The notes beneath the pieces were generated by a model, which did not search any database, was not told the origin of the DNA, and worked only from the letters and a program-made list of their open reading frames with translations. From Pedobacter gandavensis (GTDB lineage Bacteria > Bacteroidota > Bacteroidia > Sphingobacteriales > Sphingobacteriaceae), in contig NZ_WNXC01000006.1 of NCBI RefSeq assembly GCF_014172405.1, positions 248,001-312,000 of the forward strand: 64,000 nt of DNA. Reading direction: 5' to 3'. Shown here piece after piece: positions 42,440-52,606 of this stretch. Made by a program: the position numbers and the translations under genes. Numbering within the stretch: the stretch's first letter is position 1; every line of letters starts with the position of its first letter.

Positions 42440-45400
42440 ATGAAATTACCAGGGTGGTTTGTCTTTTTTTTGACCATAGTTGTTGTTATGGACAGCTATG
42501 CGCAAGACGCCCCAGGCAACGTCAGCTTAGCGCTAAAATCAGTAAGTTTCAAGAAAGTGATCACTGCCATTGAGCAGCAAACTAAATATCATTTTGTGTT
42601 TAGCGAGCGCAAAATCCCAGTTAAAAAGATCAGCATTAACGTCCGGGATACACCGGTGTTAAAGGTATTGGATCAGATTTTTGCGGAATCCGACTATACC
42701 TATCAATTGCTGCCAAATCAACTGATCGTTATCCGTAGAAACGAGGAAGAAAACCAGCTCCGGATGATTACTGGGAAAGTGCGCAATGAAGCCGGACAGC
42801 CTTTGGCTGGCGCTGCAGTGAAGGTAAAAGGAACCAACTATGCAACCATGACTGATGGTAAAGGAGAATTCTCGATTCCAGTATTTAGGAAATCTATCCT
42901 ACAGGCCACTCAGGTCGGCTATCAAAAAGCAGAGCTTCCGGTAAAAGAAAGCGATCAAGTCCTCCTTAATATGGTTCCGAAAACCAATGAGTTGGAGGAA
43001 GTGGTGGTTACGGCCTTAGACATTAAAAAAGAAGAAAGGAAGATCGGTTATTCTATATCTACTATTTCCGGTGAATCCATCAGTAAAGCCAGAACCTCTA
43101 ACGTTATCCTCGCTTTAGAAGGTCAGGTATCAGGACTCAATATCAATGGTGTATTTGGGGGCGCCTCCTCTTCTGCCAAAATCCTGCTTCGGGGCGCAGC
43201 CAGTATGAATGCCGGAAGCCCATTATTTGTGGTTAACGGAGTTCCGATAGACAATACCCAGCGAGGCAGTGCCACCGAATATGGAGGTGCAGATTATGGT
43301 GACGGCATCAGCAACATCAACCCGGATGATATAGAAAGTATTACCGTATTGAAAGGTTCTGCTGCATCCGCATTGTATGGAGCCCGGGCAGCCAATGGTG
43401 TCATCATCATTACCATCAAAAGAGGTACAAAAAATGATACTGCTATTGAATACAATACCAACCTTTCTTTTGATAGCCCCATCAACAATACAGATTTTCA
43501 ATATGTCTACGGACAAGGCACGCAAAACCGTCGGCCAACAAACCTCTCCGCTGCTATTGCCTCTGGTGCTTCCAGTTGGGGAGACCCCATGGATGGCCTC
43601 CCATTCCTGCAGTTTGATGGAAAAATTTATCCTTACAGTCCGGTAAAAGATAATATCCAGGCCTTTTACAGAAAAGCCACTGCCTTTACCAATACCATTT
43701 CTTTCAGTGGAGGAGATGAAAAGCGCATGTTTAGACTCTCTGCAGCCAATCTGGACCATCAGTCGCTCCTGAAAAATGGGAAACTCAATAGAAAAACCAT
43801 CAACTTGTATACGGCTTACGAGCTCAACAAGCAGCTCAGCATTACTTTTAATGGAAACTATATTTATGAGCAAAATAAAAACAGGTCTTACCTGAGTGAT
43901 GGTACCTTAAACCCGAACTATGGAATTGCGAGTCTCGCCAGCTCGGTCAACCAAATCGCACTTTCTCCGGGTTTTGACCCGATAACCGGAAGGGAAAGCA
44001 GCTGGAATAATGATGAGTACAAAACGAATCCTTATTTTATGCTCAACAAACAGGCAGACCTCAGCACCCGTCACCGCTTCATCAGTTCCAGTGCGATCAA
44101 ATATAAATTTACGGATTGGCTGTATCTTCAGGGGAGATTTGGTTACGATATCAGCACCGACAAAATCATCAGCATCATCCCTTATGGCGCCGGCTTTTCC
44201 ATCAACGGAGAAGGTGGACTGAACTCCTATAAACGAACGCAGATTTCAGAGCTGAACAGTGACCTTTTGCTGGCTGCTAACAAAAATATATTAAAAGACC
44301 TCAATCTGGATGTTTCCATAGGCGCCAATTACCGCAACAGACAAGGAGAACTTTCTGATGCCCGGGGAAACCAATTTATCATCCCCTATCTCTATACGCC
44401 CGGCAATCTGGTGACCAAGGAAGACATCCATTCGCAGGCAAAAATAGTGACGCAATCTGCTTATTATACCCTCGACTTAAACTACAAGAAACTACTGAAC
44501 TTCTCGGCTACCGGCAGGTATGATGTCTATTCTACCCTTCCCAGTAACAACAGAGGGATTTTTGTACCTGGCATCTCGGGGAGTTTCATCTTCTCCGACC
44601 TCCTGCATTCCAAATCCTTGAACTACGGAAAGATCAGGGCCAGCTTTGCCAAAACAAGTGGGGAGCCTGCGCAACCCTATATTACCCAAACCTATTACAA
44701 TACGGACAACCTGATCAATGGAATACCTGTAGGTAATTATTTAAGGGCCTTACCAAATTATAGCTTAAAGCCTTTTACTTTAGATGAATTTGAAACTGGA
44801 ATAAACCTGAGGTTCTTCAATAGCAGACTGGATTTAGACCTGACCTGGTTTCATCGGACCACCCACAATGAGATTGTCAGCGCTGCACAATCGGTCACCA
44901 CCGGCTTCACTTCTGCTTATGTGAACCTGGGAAAAACACAAAATATAGGCACGGAGATCAATATCCAGGGTATCCCTATTCAATCTGAGCGGTTCAGCTG
45001 GAAAACCGGATTCAATTTTAGCCATATTTACAACATATTGCGCTCCATAGATGGCAGCAGTCAGTATTCCTTAACTGGCACTTACCGCCCACTCAATGCG
45101 AATACGGCAATGGTAGTGGGAAAATCGATTACGCAGATTATGGCTTACGACTATCAAAGAACAGCCGATGGAAAAGTGATTATTGGTACGGATGGCGTTC
45201 CCAAACGTGGCGAATTAAAGCCAATGGGCAGCACCCTACCTAACTTTTACGGTGGATTTATCAATAGCTTTTCCTATAAAAACTTCAGTCTTTCTTTCCT
45301 GATAGATTTTAAGTTTGGGCAAAAGATCTTATCTGCTACGGAGAACTATTCCTATGTGAATGGCTTTAATCAAGCTACGCTGATTGGAAGAGCAAACGGT

Positions 45401-45760
45401 GTCATTGCCGATGGCGTTCAGGCGGATGGCAGCACCAACACGATTAACGTTCCAGCGTACAATTACTATCCTCAACTTGCCACCAATATCTCTGCGCTTT
45501 CCGTGTTAAACGGAAGTTTCATCAAGTTCAGGCAGCTGATCTTTGGGTATACCATCCCTCAGCGGAGCATCAGAAACACCCCTTTCCGCAACATTAGCAT
45601 CGACTTTGTGGGCAGAAACTTGTGGACTTTACTCAAATACACGAAAAACATAGATCCGGAATCGGAATTCTCCTCCAGCCTTAACTATGCCGGAATTGAA
45701 GGTGCTTCCTTACCGGCAACCAGAACTTTTGGCATCAACCTGAACTTTAAACTGAAATAA
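42440..45760 (+). CDS. STN-containing SusC/RagA transporter (signal-transducing)
   Basis: 1106 residues. After the signal peptide, residues ~27-100 form an STN domain (NVSLALKSVSFKKVITAIEQ...YTYQLLPNQLIVIRR), which contacts FecR. A carboxypeptidase-D-like domain follows (~108-185), then the plug (LEEVVVTALDIKKEERKIGY) and barrel. The STN marks it as the sensor of this locus: substrate binding is passed through FecR to the sigma factor. It is followed by its SusD after 3 bases. Confidence 0.95.
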   Translation: MKLPGWFVFFLTIVVVMDSYAQDAPGNVSLALKSVSFKKVITAIEQQTKYHFVFSERKIPVKKISINVRDTPVLKVLDQIFAESDYTYQLLPNQLIVIRRNEEENQLRMITGKVRNEAGQPLAGAAVKVKGTNYATMTDGKGEFSIPVFRKSILQATQVGYQKAELPVKESDQVLLNMVPKTNELEEVVVTALDIKKEERKIGYSISTISGESISKARTSNVILALEGQVSGLNINGVFGGASSSAKILLRGAASMNAGSPLFVVNGVPIDNTQRGSATEYGGADYGDGISNINPDDIESITVLKGSAASALYGARAANGVIIITIKRGTKNDTAIEYNTNLSFDSPINNTDFQYVYGQGTQNRRPTNLSAAIASGASSWGDPMDGLPFLQFDGKIYPYSPVKDNIQAFYRKATAFTNTISFSGGDEKRMFRLSAANLDHQSLLKNGKLNRKTINLYTAYELNKQLSITFNGNYIYEQNKNRSYLSDGTLNPNYGIASLASSVNQIALSPGFDPITGRESSWNNDEYKTNPYFMLNKQADLSTRHRFISSSAIKYKFTDWLYLQGRFGYDISTDKIISIIPYGAGFSINGEGGLNSYKRTQISELNSDLLLAANKNILKDLNLDVSIGANYRNRQGELSDARGNQFIIPYLYTPGNLVTKEDIHSQAKIVTQSAYYTLDLNYKKLLNFSATGRYDVYSTLPSNNRGIFVPGISGSFIFSDLLHSKSLNYGKIRASFAKTSGEPAQPYITQTYYNTDNLINGIPVGNYLRALPNYSLKPFTLDEFETGINLRFFNSRLDLDLTWFHRTTHNEIVSAAQSVTTGFTSAYVNLGKTQNIGTEINIQGIPIQSERFSWKTGFNFSHIYNILRSIDGSSQYSLTGTYRPLNANTAMVVGKSITQIMAYDYQRTADGKVIIGTDGVPKRGELKPMGSTLPNFYGGFINSFSYKNFSLSFLIDFKFGQKILSATENYSYVNGFNQATLIGRANGVIADGVQADGSTNTINVPAYNYYPQLATNISALSVLNGSFIKFRQLIFGYTIPQRSIRNTPFRNISIDFVGRNLWTLLKYTKNIDPESEFSSSLNYAGIEGASLPATRTFGINLNFKLK

Positions 45761-45763
45761 GAT

Positions 45764-47365
45764 ATGAAAAAGCAGCTACTCCTTTCCCTCGCTTTTTTAC
45801 TCAGCATTCATTTTAGCTGTAGCAAGGCAGAATTAGATAAAATCGATACCGATCCTACCAAATCTACGGAGGAGAATTTTGACCCCAATTACCTGCTTTC
45901 TGCTGCCCAGCTCAGGTTTGCAAATAAAGGTTATTATCAGTTGCTCTATCCCAGCACCATGATGCAGCTCTTGGCTTCGACTTACTATTACTACAATAAC
46001 GGCGATAAATACATCAATGTGGCCAATTTCACCGATTACCAGGGAAGGGTATTTGATGAAGGCTATGCGGAAGCTTCCGGCATTCGTGAAATGCAAAGAC
46101 TCGCTAAAGACAAGGATCCCGTTCAATACACTAATCTGGTGGCCATCGGCGACCTTATGTTTGTCCTCTTCTTACAAAGAATTACAGATATGTATGGTGA
46201 TGTCCCTTATCAGGACGCCGGGAAGGGACGCTTGGGGATCAAATATCCGGTTTATGACCGCCAGGAAGAGATTTACAGTGCCATGTTAAGCGACATTGAG
46301 CTCGCCATTAAACAACTCAACCCCGAACTTCCCAGCCCTACTGCCGATCTTTTTTACAAAGGCGACTTAAAGAAATGGCGCAAATTTGGCTATAGCCTGA
46401 TGCTTCGTGTAGCGATGAGGCTTAGTAAAGTGGATCCGGAGAAAGCCAGATTATGGACGGAAAAAGCAGCTGCTGGAGGCACCTTTGCAGATATTTCCGA
46501 CAATGCCTTCATCAGCATGGATGCTTCCAATTACAGCAGTCAGAATGGGATCTCCCTCGCCCTGCGTACCCTCTCCGATTACCGGGAGGTTCGTTGGAGC
46601 AAAACCCTGATTGACCAGCTTAAAAGAACAAATGACCCGCGTTTAAGTGTGATAGCGGAGATTCCTGCTGCTGGCTTTGCCAATAACAACAATCAGAATC
46701 TTGCTGGAAACAGCAATCCTGAGCTACAGCGTGGATTGCCAAACGGATATGACCTCAGCGGTGGAAAAACAGATATTCAGTTTGCTCCGGAATATCCGGG
46801 GGGCACTGGAAATGAAAATGATTTTGCGCCTTTAGGGAAGTATTCCAGGCCAAGAACCGCTGTTTACCTGAAGCTTGGCGGTCCCATTTTTATCCTGACT
46901 TATGCAGAAACCGAATTGCTACTTTCGGAGGCTGCTTTGAGGGGTTGGGCGGTCAATGGAACTGCCGCTACTCATTATCAGAATGGTTTAAAAGGCGCTT
47001 TACAAGCCACTGCACAGCTTGATCCTCTGGCAAACATACCTACCGTTGATATAGATAGCTACTTAAAGGCCCAACCATTAGATGAAAGCACCAAGGAGAA
47101 AGCATTAGAAATGATCAATACCCAATATTGGATCAGTACAGGCACGATGTTTAACTTTATTGAGGCCTGGTTCAATTGGAAAAGATCTGGTTACCCGGTT
47201 CTTAAACCGATCAATTACCCTGGAAATGTAACCAATGGCAGCATCCCGAGAAGAATGATTTACCTATCTACGGAAATATTGAACAACACAGAAAACTATA
47301 AGGCGGCCGTTGCCCGCCTACCTGGAGGTGATGTGCTCAGCTCAAGAGTGTGGTGGGACCAGTAA
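45764..47365 (+). CDS. SusD/RagB-like surface glycan-binding lipoprotein
   Basis: 533 residues with a lipoprotein signal (LSIHFSC). The N-terminal TDPTKSTEENFDPNYLLSAA and the C-terminal block MFNFIEAWFNWKRSGYPVLK match the SusD-like_2 group. Partner of the STN-type SusC upstream (3-base gap). The last 24 bases overlap the convergent EEP-family gene. Confidence 0.93.
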   Translation: MKKQLLLSLAFLLSIHFSCSKAELDKIDTDPTKSTEENFDPNYLLSAAQLRFANKGYYQLLYPSTMMQLLASTYYYYNNGDKYINVANFTDYQGRVFDEGYAEASGIREMQRLAKDKDPVQYTNLVAIGDLMFVLFLQRITDMYGDVPYQDAGKGRLGIKYPVYDRQEEIYSAMLSDIELAIKQLNPELPSPTADLFYKGDLKKWRKFGYSLMLRVAMRLSKVDPEKARLWTEKAAAGGTFADISDNAFISMDASNYSSQNGISLALRTLSDYREVRWSKTLIDQLKRTNDPRLSVIAEIPAAGFANNNNQNLAGNSNPELQRGLPNGYDLSGGKTDIQFAPEYPGGTGNENDFAPLGKYSRPRTAVYLKLGGPIFILTYAETELLLSEAALRGWAVNGTAATHYQNGLKGALQATAQLDPLANIPTVDIDSYLKAQPLDESTKEKALEMINTQYWISTGTMFNFIEAWFNWKRSGYPVLKPINYPGNVTNGSIPRRMIYLSTEILNNTENYKAAVARLPGGDVLSSRVWWDQ

Positions 47366-48202
47366 AATACTGATCGGATAATGATCCGAGAGCTGGTCGG
47401 TCATGGCATCTTTTACGATAATGGGTTTCGTTGCATTTTTCAGTAAATCAGGGGATACAAAAATATAATCGATTCTTTCTTTAGCGGAATCAGGAACCGG
47501 GCCAAAAACCATGGTCGGGTAACTAAAATTGAAACCTTTTACTTTCATTGTCCAGGTGTCTAAAAAGCCCTTCTGGATAAAATAAGCAGGAATTCCGTAA
47601 TCCAGTAATCCATGATTTGCATTGCTGATCTTGCTGCTGCTATCGCTGCGCAACATCGGCGTTAATCGGTCATGACGGTTATAGGCCATGCTATCCGTTG
47701 CCGCAAGGCTATTTAGATCTCCCATAATCAGGATTTTTTTGGAAATAGACCAACGTTCCAGGCTATCGGTAATTGTAGTCACTTCTTCCCTCCTTTTCTC
47801 ATGAGAAAAAGGCGATAAATGTACCACCACGAAGTTCAAACCTTCAATTTTCGCAGTCATAAAACCATGGTGCATCCCTGCGATTACTTTTTTCACCTCT
47901 GTAATCGGATGCTTAGAAGAAATTCCCACGGAATATCCCGTTTCTTTAGCCAATGCAGTATAAGGGTGGCCAATCGCTTCTCCTAAAGATTTCAGTTCAG
48001 ATGCAGTAATATTGACTAGCTCTTGATAAGCGATCACATCAGCCTCCTGGCTTTTTGCCCAGGTCACAAAACGTGCTTTACGGTCTGCCTCAGCTTCAAA
48101 GTAATTGTATACGTTATAAGAAATGATTTTGAGTGCAGTTTGTGCTTTTAAGAGCTGAGTTGTTGTCAACAGTAAGAAAAGAAAAAGGATGATACGCTTC
48201 AT
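47342..48202 (-). CDS. Exported endonuclease/exonuclease/phosphatase-family hydrolase
   Basis: 286 residues with a signal peptide (ILFLFLLLTTTQLLKAQ). Fold marks: KIISYNVYNYFE, DVIAYQE with a metal-binding Glu, FVVVHLSPFSH, LIMGDLNSLAATD and the final SDHYPISI. These are metal-dependent phosphoesterases acting on nucleic acids, phospholipids or sugar phosphates. The export signal makes an extracellular nuclease or phosphatase most likely. Its end overlaps susD by 24 bases. Confidence 0.9.
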   Translation of the reverse strand: MKRIILFLFLLLTTTQLLKAQTALKIISYNVYNYFEAEADRKARFVTWAKSQEADVIAYQELVNITASELKSLGEAIGHPYTALAKETGYSVGISSKHPITEVKKVIAGMHHGFMTAKIEGLNFVVVHLSPFSHEKRREEVTTITDSLERWSISKKILIMGDLNSLAATDSMAYNRHDRLTPMLRSDSSSKISNANHGLLDYGIPAYFIQKGFLDTWTMKVKGFNFSYPTMVFGPVPDSAKERIDYIFVSPDLLKNATKPIIVKDAMTDQLSDHYPISILLVPPHS

Positions 48203-48270
48203 ACCGCCTAAAATAGAAGAATAATTATAGAATCTGCTGAATTATTCACAACTCAATGTATATAAATAAC

Positions 48271-48615
48271 TTAGGAACCAAACATTAACAACCACTGGCA
48301 ATCCTGCCAATCGGTGAACATATGGAAGATCAGTCCCACGCCAATGATTCTGGTTTTGGGAAAGAACAGCAGTATGAAATAAACAGCAATGGCATAGTAA
48401 GAATGTAAAGGATGATAACCCACACTACACCTTGAAGGGTCAAAAATTGGTGTGGCCAGCAAATGATCTGCATCAACCAGCATGGTGGCGATCATGATCA
48501 ACCATGCTTTCTGCCATTCCTTTCTAAAAAACGTATACGCAATTAACCCTGGCATTAGAAAATGCAAGCTATAGTGTACTATAGGCTTTAGTGTATTCAA
48601 TAAATCAGGGCTCAT
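48271..48615 (-). CDS. DUF6122 family membrane protein
   Basis: 114 residues, three or four predicted membrane spans. Motifs HYSLHFLMPGLIAY, LVDADHLLATPIFDPSRCSV and HMFTDWQDCQ are those of DUF6122, and the conserved His and Asp residues resemble the DUF457/LexA-binding membrane metal-hydrolase group. No biochemical function is known. It follows cysM by 35 bases on the same strand and may be co-transcribed. Confidence 0.85.
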   Translation of the reverse strand: MSPDLLNTLKPIVHYSLHFLMPGLIAYTFFRKEWQKAWLIMIATMLVDADHLLATPIFDPSRCSVGYHPLHSYYAIAVYFILLFFPKTRIIGVGLIFHMFTDWQDCQWLLMFGS

Positions 48616-48650
48616 GTGTTGCGTTTAATGGTTTTTCAGCATTTCGTTGA

Positions 48651-49523
48651 TTAGCCAAAAAGCTCAGAACTTAAATAGCGGTCACCACGATCGCAGGCAA
48701 TAAACACGATCACACCTGATTCCAGTTCTTCTGCCAGTCTCAATGCGCAAGCCAAAGCACCACCACTACTCATACCTGCAAAAATCCCTTCTACTTTAGC
48801 CAGTTTTCTGGTCATTTCTGTGGCTTCTACCTGGGAAACGTCCATCACTCTGTCTACTCTGGAAGCGTCAAATATCGCTGGTAAATACGCTGCCGGCCAC
48901 CTGCGAATCCCTGGAATAGAAGATTCTTCTGTTGGCTGACAACCCACAATTTGTATCGCTGGATTTTGTTCTTTTAAGAACATAGAATTCCCCATAATAC
49001 TGCCTGTAGTTCCCATAGAACTCACAAAATGCGTGATCTGTTGCTTGGTATCTCTCCAGATTTCCGGGCCCGTTGTTTTATAATGTGCCAAATAATTGTC
49101 TGGGTTTGCAAACTGATTCAATAGGTAATAACCATCCTGAGCACCTTTTTCTTCTGCATAATCCCGGCAAATTTCGATCGATTCCAACAAGGTCACCTTT
49201 GCACCATAAGCTTCCATGGTCAAGGTGCGCTCTCTGGTAGAATTCAAGGGCATCACCAATTCAATTTCGATCTCATAAATGCTCGCAATCATGGCCAAAG
49301 CGATTCCGGTATTGCCACTCGTTGCTTCAATCAGTTTTGTTCCTTTCTTGATGTCTCCGCGTTCTATAGCTGAGCGAATCATGTTCAAAGCAGCCCTGTC
49401 TTTTACACTTCCACCAGGGTTATTTCCCTCTAGTTTCGCGAAAATCTTCACATTTGGATTGTTGTGCAATTTCTGGATTTCAACTAAAGGCGTATTTCCT
49501 ACAAATTCTATGATGTTTCCCAT
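48651..49523 (-). CDS. cysM: Cysteine synthase B (O-acetylserine sulfhydrylase)
   Basis: 290 residues. PLP-dependent fold type II: Lys in NPGGSVKDRAALNMI, the substrate loop EATSGNTGIALAM, the phosphate-binding GTTGSIMG and a C-terminal CDRGDRYLSSELFG typical of the CysM branch. It combines O-acetylserine with sulfide to give cysteine. It is transcribed after the serine acetyltransferase gene with a 5-base gap, so the two-step pathway is one operon. Confidence 0.93.
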   Translation of the reverse strand: MGNIIEFVGNTPLVEIQKLHNNPNVKIFAKLEGNNPGGSVKDRAALNMIRSAIERGDIKKGTKLIEATSGNTGIALAMIASIYEIEIELVMPLNSTRERTLTMEAYGAKVTLLESIEICRDYAEEKGAQDGYYLLNQFANPDNYLAHYKTTGPEIWRDTKQQITHFVSSMGTTGSIMGNSMFLKEQNPAIQIVGCQPTEESSIPGIRRWPAAYLPAIFDASRVDRVMDVSQVEATEMTRKLAKVEGIFAGMSSGGALACALRLAEELESGVIVFIACDRGDRYLSSELFG

Positions 49524-49528
49524 GATGT

Positions 49529-50341
49529 TTAGTCTTTTTGTTTGGTATCAATAACTTTAATGGACGATTGGTGGTAAACTGTGGAATGTGAAGGCACCGT
49601 TTTGGTTAACCAAACATTACCACCGATGATTGAATATTCACCGATAAGGGTTTCTCCACCTAAGATCGTTGCGCCAGAATAAATGATCACATGATCTTCA
49701 ATTGTTGGGTGACGTTTAATGTTCGCCATGTACTTCTCTACACTCAATGCACCCAAAGTTACCCCTTGGTATAATTTCACATGGTTACCAATCACGGTGG
49801 TTTCTCCGATTACAATACCTGTTCCGTGGTCAATATATAAGTATTCTCCGATTTTAGCACCAGGGTGAATGTCAATACCTGTTTGAGAATGTGCGAATTC
49901 GGTCAGGATTCTTGGGATCAATGGTACATCTGCCATCAATAAAGCATGTGCAATGCGATACATCGAAATCGCCATAAATCCTGGGTAACTCCGAATGATC
50001 TCAAACTCGCTTTTTGCTGCCGGGTCGCCTGTTAAAATAGCCGAAATATCGGTATTCATCTTGCGATACAACTCCGGCAATTCTTTAAAAAAGCTTTTAG
50101 AGATCAGTTCATTATTACAGTTTTTACAGGCTTTGGTTGCATTTAATAATGCAGTCAGTTCTAATTCTAAGGAAGCAAACTGATGCTGAATTTCTTGCAG
50201 TGTATATTTCGGAAATGTAGAGCGCTCCGGATACACCATATTCATCAGGTTGGTGGCCCAGGAGGCAATAACTTCATTTGAAGGCACTGCTTCTACATGG
50301 TTTTGTTTATTAAAAATATGAAGATAAAATTCTTCGCTCAT
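49529..50341 (-). CDS. Serine O-acetyltransferase (EpsC/CysE type)
   Basis: 270 residues. N-terminal helical domain to ~130, then a left-handed beta-helix of hexapeptide repeats: HPGAKIGEYLYIDHGTGIVI, GETTVIGNHVKLYQGVTLGA, IEDHVIIYSGATILGGETLI. The acetyl-CoA and serine site residues (His-Gly, DHGTG) are present. It makes O-acetylserine for the CysM encoded next. Feedback control by cysteine is known for the family and not visible here. Confidence 0.93.
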   Translation of the reverse strand: MSEEFYLHIFNKQNHVEAVPSNEVIASWATNLMNMVYPERSTFPKYTLQEIQHQFASLELELTALLNATKACKNCNNELISKSFFKELPELYRKMNTDISAILTGDPAAKSEFEIIRSYPGFMAISMYRIAHALLMADVPLIPRILTEFAHSQTGIDIHPGAKIGEYLYIDHGTGIVIGETTVIGNHVKLYQGVTLGALSVEKYMANIKRHPTIEDHVIIYSGATILGGETLIGEYSIIGGNVWLTKTVPSHSTVYHQSSIKVIDTKQKD

Positions 50342-50514
50342 CTTAGATTTTATTACTGTTTTGTTTGAAATTGTAAAGGAATGAAAATTATTACAAATAA
50401 AAAGAGGAGATAACTGATTTTAAGCCATAACCTGTCCTTATGACTTTAGGGTTAACAATATTTAAAGCTATATTCGCGTACAAACTATTTACATTAAAGC
50501 TATTTCCCTGAAAT

Positions 50515-50898
50515 ATGTCCGAAGCATTTGAAATTTTATATTTCTTCAATACCCCTTTCAATTCTCTGGTCGAGATTAAACGACGCAATTTTGATTCAGA
50601 AAGTGATCCTTCCAAAGTGTTTTTCTGGATTCTCTACGAAAAAAAGACCCATAGAATCTACCCATTGCAATTTATTTCCATGAAGGATGAACCTTTAGGT
50701 CAAGAACGTGTTTTTAAACAAGGAACTTTTTCTTTTAATGAAGTAGAAGGGACTTTACTAAACAGCAGTGATAAAGCAAAAATGGTCCTGACGAGGATGC
50801 CAAATACGACGATGACCCGATTGTTGAAGATCAGGATAGAAGAGTTTTTGCTGACACTCGATAAACAAACAGAAAAACAATTAGAAAAACTACTGTAG
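50515..50898 (+). CDS. Cytoplasmic protein of unknown function, 127 aa
   Basis: 127 residues, no signal peptide, mixed alpha/beta with an aromatic N-terminus (FEILYFFNTPFNSLVEIKRR) and a charged helical end (LLKIRIEEFLLTLDKQTEKQ). No family recognised. One base separates its stop from the L,D-transpeptidase start, so the two are co-transcribed and possibly functionally linked. Confidence 0.7.
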   Translation: MSEAFEILYFFNTPFNSLVEIKRRNFDSESDPSKVFFWILYEKKTHRIYPLQFISMKDEPLGQERVFKQGTFSFNEVEGTLLNSSDKAKMVLTRMPNTTMTRLLKIRIEEFLLTLDKQTEKQLEKLL

Positions 50899-50899
50899 T

Positions 50900-52498
50900 A
50901 TGAGAAAATGGCTCTTGATATGCTTCCTTCTTCCTGTTGTATTTATAGCTTGTAACCGGAATAAAATAGTTAAAATAGAGAGAGACATTAGTATTACACC
51001 TGTTAACTCTGTCACCAGGTTGGCTGTAGACAGCCTGCAAATGGAGCAGTATATTCAAACGCAAAAACTGACAGATAGTGCTGCGCAATATTTAAGAAAC
51101 TTTTACAACAGCAGGAACTTTCAGTATGCCTGGGTTGGTGAAAAAGGCTTAACGGAGCAGGCGCGTGTATTTTATCAGTTGAATAAAGATTATGTAGATA
51201 ATTTCCGTGATAGCTCCTTGTTAGATGTTGCGCTGGACAAGAAAATGGAGCTTCTGATGAAAGAAGATACGACTTTCAAAAAATCAGATAGCACGCTCAG
51301 TAATCTGGAACTGAAGTTAACAAGTCATTTCTTCAACTATGTGAGCACTGCTTATGAGGGGAAAGTTAACCCTGAGGTGATTCAATGGCATATTCCTAGG
51401 AAAAAAATCAGCGCGGTGGTCTTATTGGACTCATTAATGGCCCATAAGAACCCAAATCCAGAGAATTGGGAGCCTGTAAATCAGCAATACCGGCTGTTAA
51501 AAAAAGAACTTGAACGCTATTATAGCTTACAGAAATCGGGAAAATGGGCTCCTATTCCAATTACTGCGAAGAAAAAACACCAATTGGGTGATACCGGAGT
51601 CACGGTGAGCCTTGTGAAAAAACGTTTACAGGCATTGGGAGACAGTCTGATCCTTGACACCCTACCTGAATTTGACCAAGCCTTGAAAACGGCAGTCAAG
51701 AGTACACAACAGCAATATGGCTTTAATCCTACCGGAACAATTGATGCTTCCTTGCTGAAGGCCTTAAACGTTCCGATCCAAAAACGCATTGAGCAGTTAC
51801 TGATTAATCTGGAGCGGATGCGCTGGATGCCGATCATGCCTGTTAAATCCATTCTAGCCAATATTCCAGAATACCAACTTCACGTCTTTGAAGACCATAA
51901 GCAGGTATTCAGCATGGGTATTGTGGTCGGTAAAGCAGCCAACAAAACCGTAATCTTCAGTAATAAGCTTAGAAATATTGTCTTTAGTCCTTATTGGAAC
52001 GTCCCGGCAAGTATCGTGCGCAAAGAAATCCTGCCCGCGATGAGTCGAAACCGCAATTATCTGGCGAGTACGAATATGGAGCAAATCGGAACCAGTAATG
52101 GCCTTCCGGTGATCCGTCAAAAGCCTGGCGACAACAATTCATTGGGTCGGGTGAAGTTCCTTTTCCCTAATAGTTACGACATCTATTTCCATGACACTCC
52201 TGCAAAATCACTGTTTTCAGAGGAGAAAAGAGCTTTTAGTCATGGTTGCATCCGGTTGGAACAGCCCGTTAAATTAGCAGATTATTTATTGGCTGATCAA
52301 CCAAGCTGGACGCCTGAAAGGATTGCGAAAGCCATGAAAAGCAACAAGGAAATTTGGGTGACTTTAAAAACTCCGGTTCCTGTGTTCATTACTTATTTCA
52401 CTGCCTGGGTAGATCAAGATGGCCGATTGAACTTTAGAGATGACATCTATGGTCATGATCAGACCATGGCGGAACAGTTATTCCTCGCTGCCAAATAA
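50900..52498 (+). CDS. YcbB/LdtD-type L,D-transpeptidase lipoprotein
   Basis: 532 residues, lipobox VVFIAC. Residues ~60-225 form the helical scaffold domain (YLRNFYNSRNFQYAWVGEKG). Residues ~232-298 are a peptidoglycan-binding domain (LGDTGVTVSLVKKRLQALGD). Residues ~310-500 are the YkuD catalytic domain with SHGCIRLEQP, nucleophile Cys450 and upstream His in YFHDTPAKS. It forms 3-3 cross-links in peptidoglycan or attaches proteins to it, in the periplasm. Confidence 0.95.
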   Translation: MRKWLLICFLLPVVFIACNRNKIVKIERDISITPVNSVTRLAVDSLQMEQYIQTQKLTDSAAQYLRNFYNSRNFQYAWVGEKGLTEQARVFYQLNKDYVDNFRDSSLLDVALDKKMELLMKEDTTFKKSDSTLSNLELKLTSHFFNYVSTAYEGKVNPEVIQWHIPRKKISAVVLLDSLMAHKNPNPENWEPVNQQYRLLKKELERYYSLQKSGKWAPIPITAKKKHQLGDTGVTVSLVKKRLQALGDSLILDTLPEFDQALKTAVKSTQQQYGFNPTGTIDASLLKALNVPIQKRIEQLLINLERMRWMPIMPVKSILANIPEYQLHVFEDHKQVFSMGIVVGKAANKTVIFSNKLRNIVFSPYWNVPASIVRKEILPAMSRNRNYLASTNMEQIGTSNGLPVIRQKPGDNNSLGRVKFLFPNSYDIYFHDTPAKSLFSEEKRAFSHGCIRLEQPVKLADYLLADQPSWTPERIAKAMKSNKEIWVTLKTPVPVFITYFTAWVDQDGRLNFRDDIYGHDQTMAEQLFLAAK

Positions 52499-52558
52499 TT
52501 CCTTAGGTTAACACTATTGTTTTTTACAACCTTATGAATCAAAAAAACAGGGGCAAAA

Positions 52559-52585
52559 AAAAAACTGCCCTTGAGGGGCAGTTTT
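52559..52585. terminator. Bidirectional terminator between L,D-transpeptidase and csp
   Basis: AAAACTGCCC (52561-52570) pairs with GGGCAGTTTT (52576-52585), loop TTGAG, with an A-run on one side giving a T-run on the minus strand. Confidence 0.9.
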
Positions 52586-52606
52586 CACAATTTATATTGA
52601 GGAAAT

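Noticed and set aside
43223-43873. 216-residue minus-strand ORF inside susC
   Set aside because: Antisense of the TonB-dependent transporter plug, which is highly conserved; no recognisable domain.
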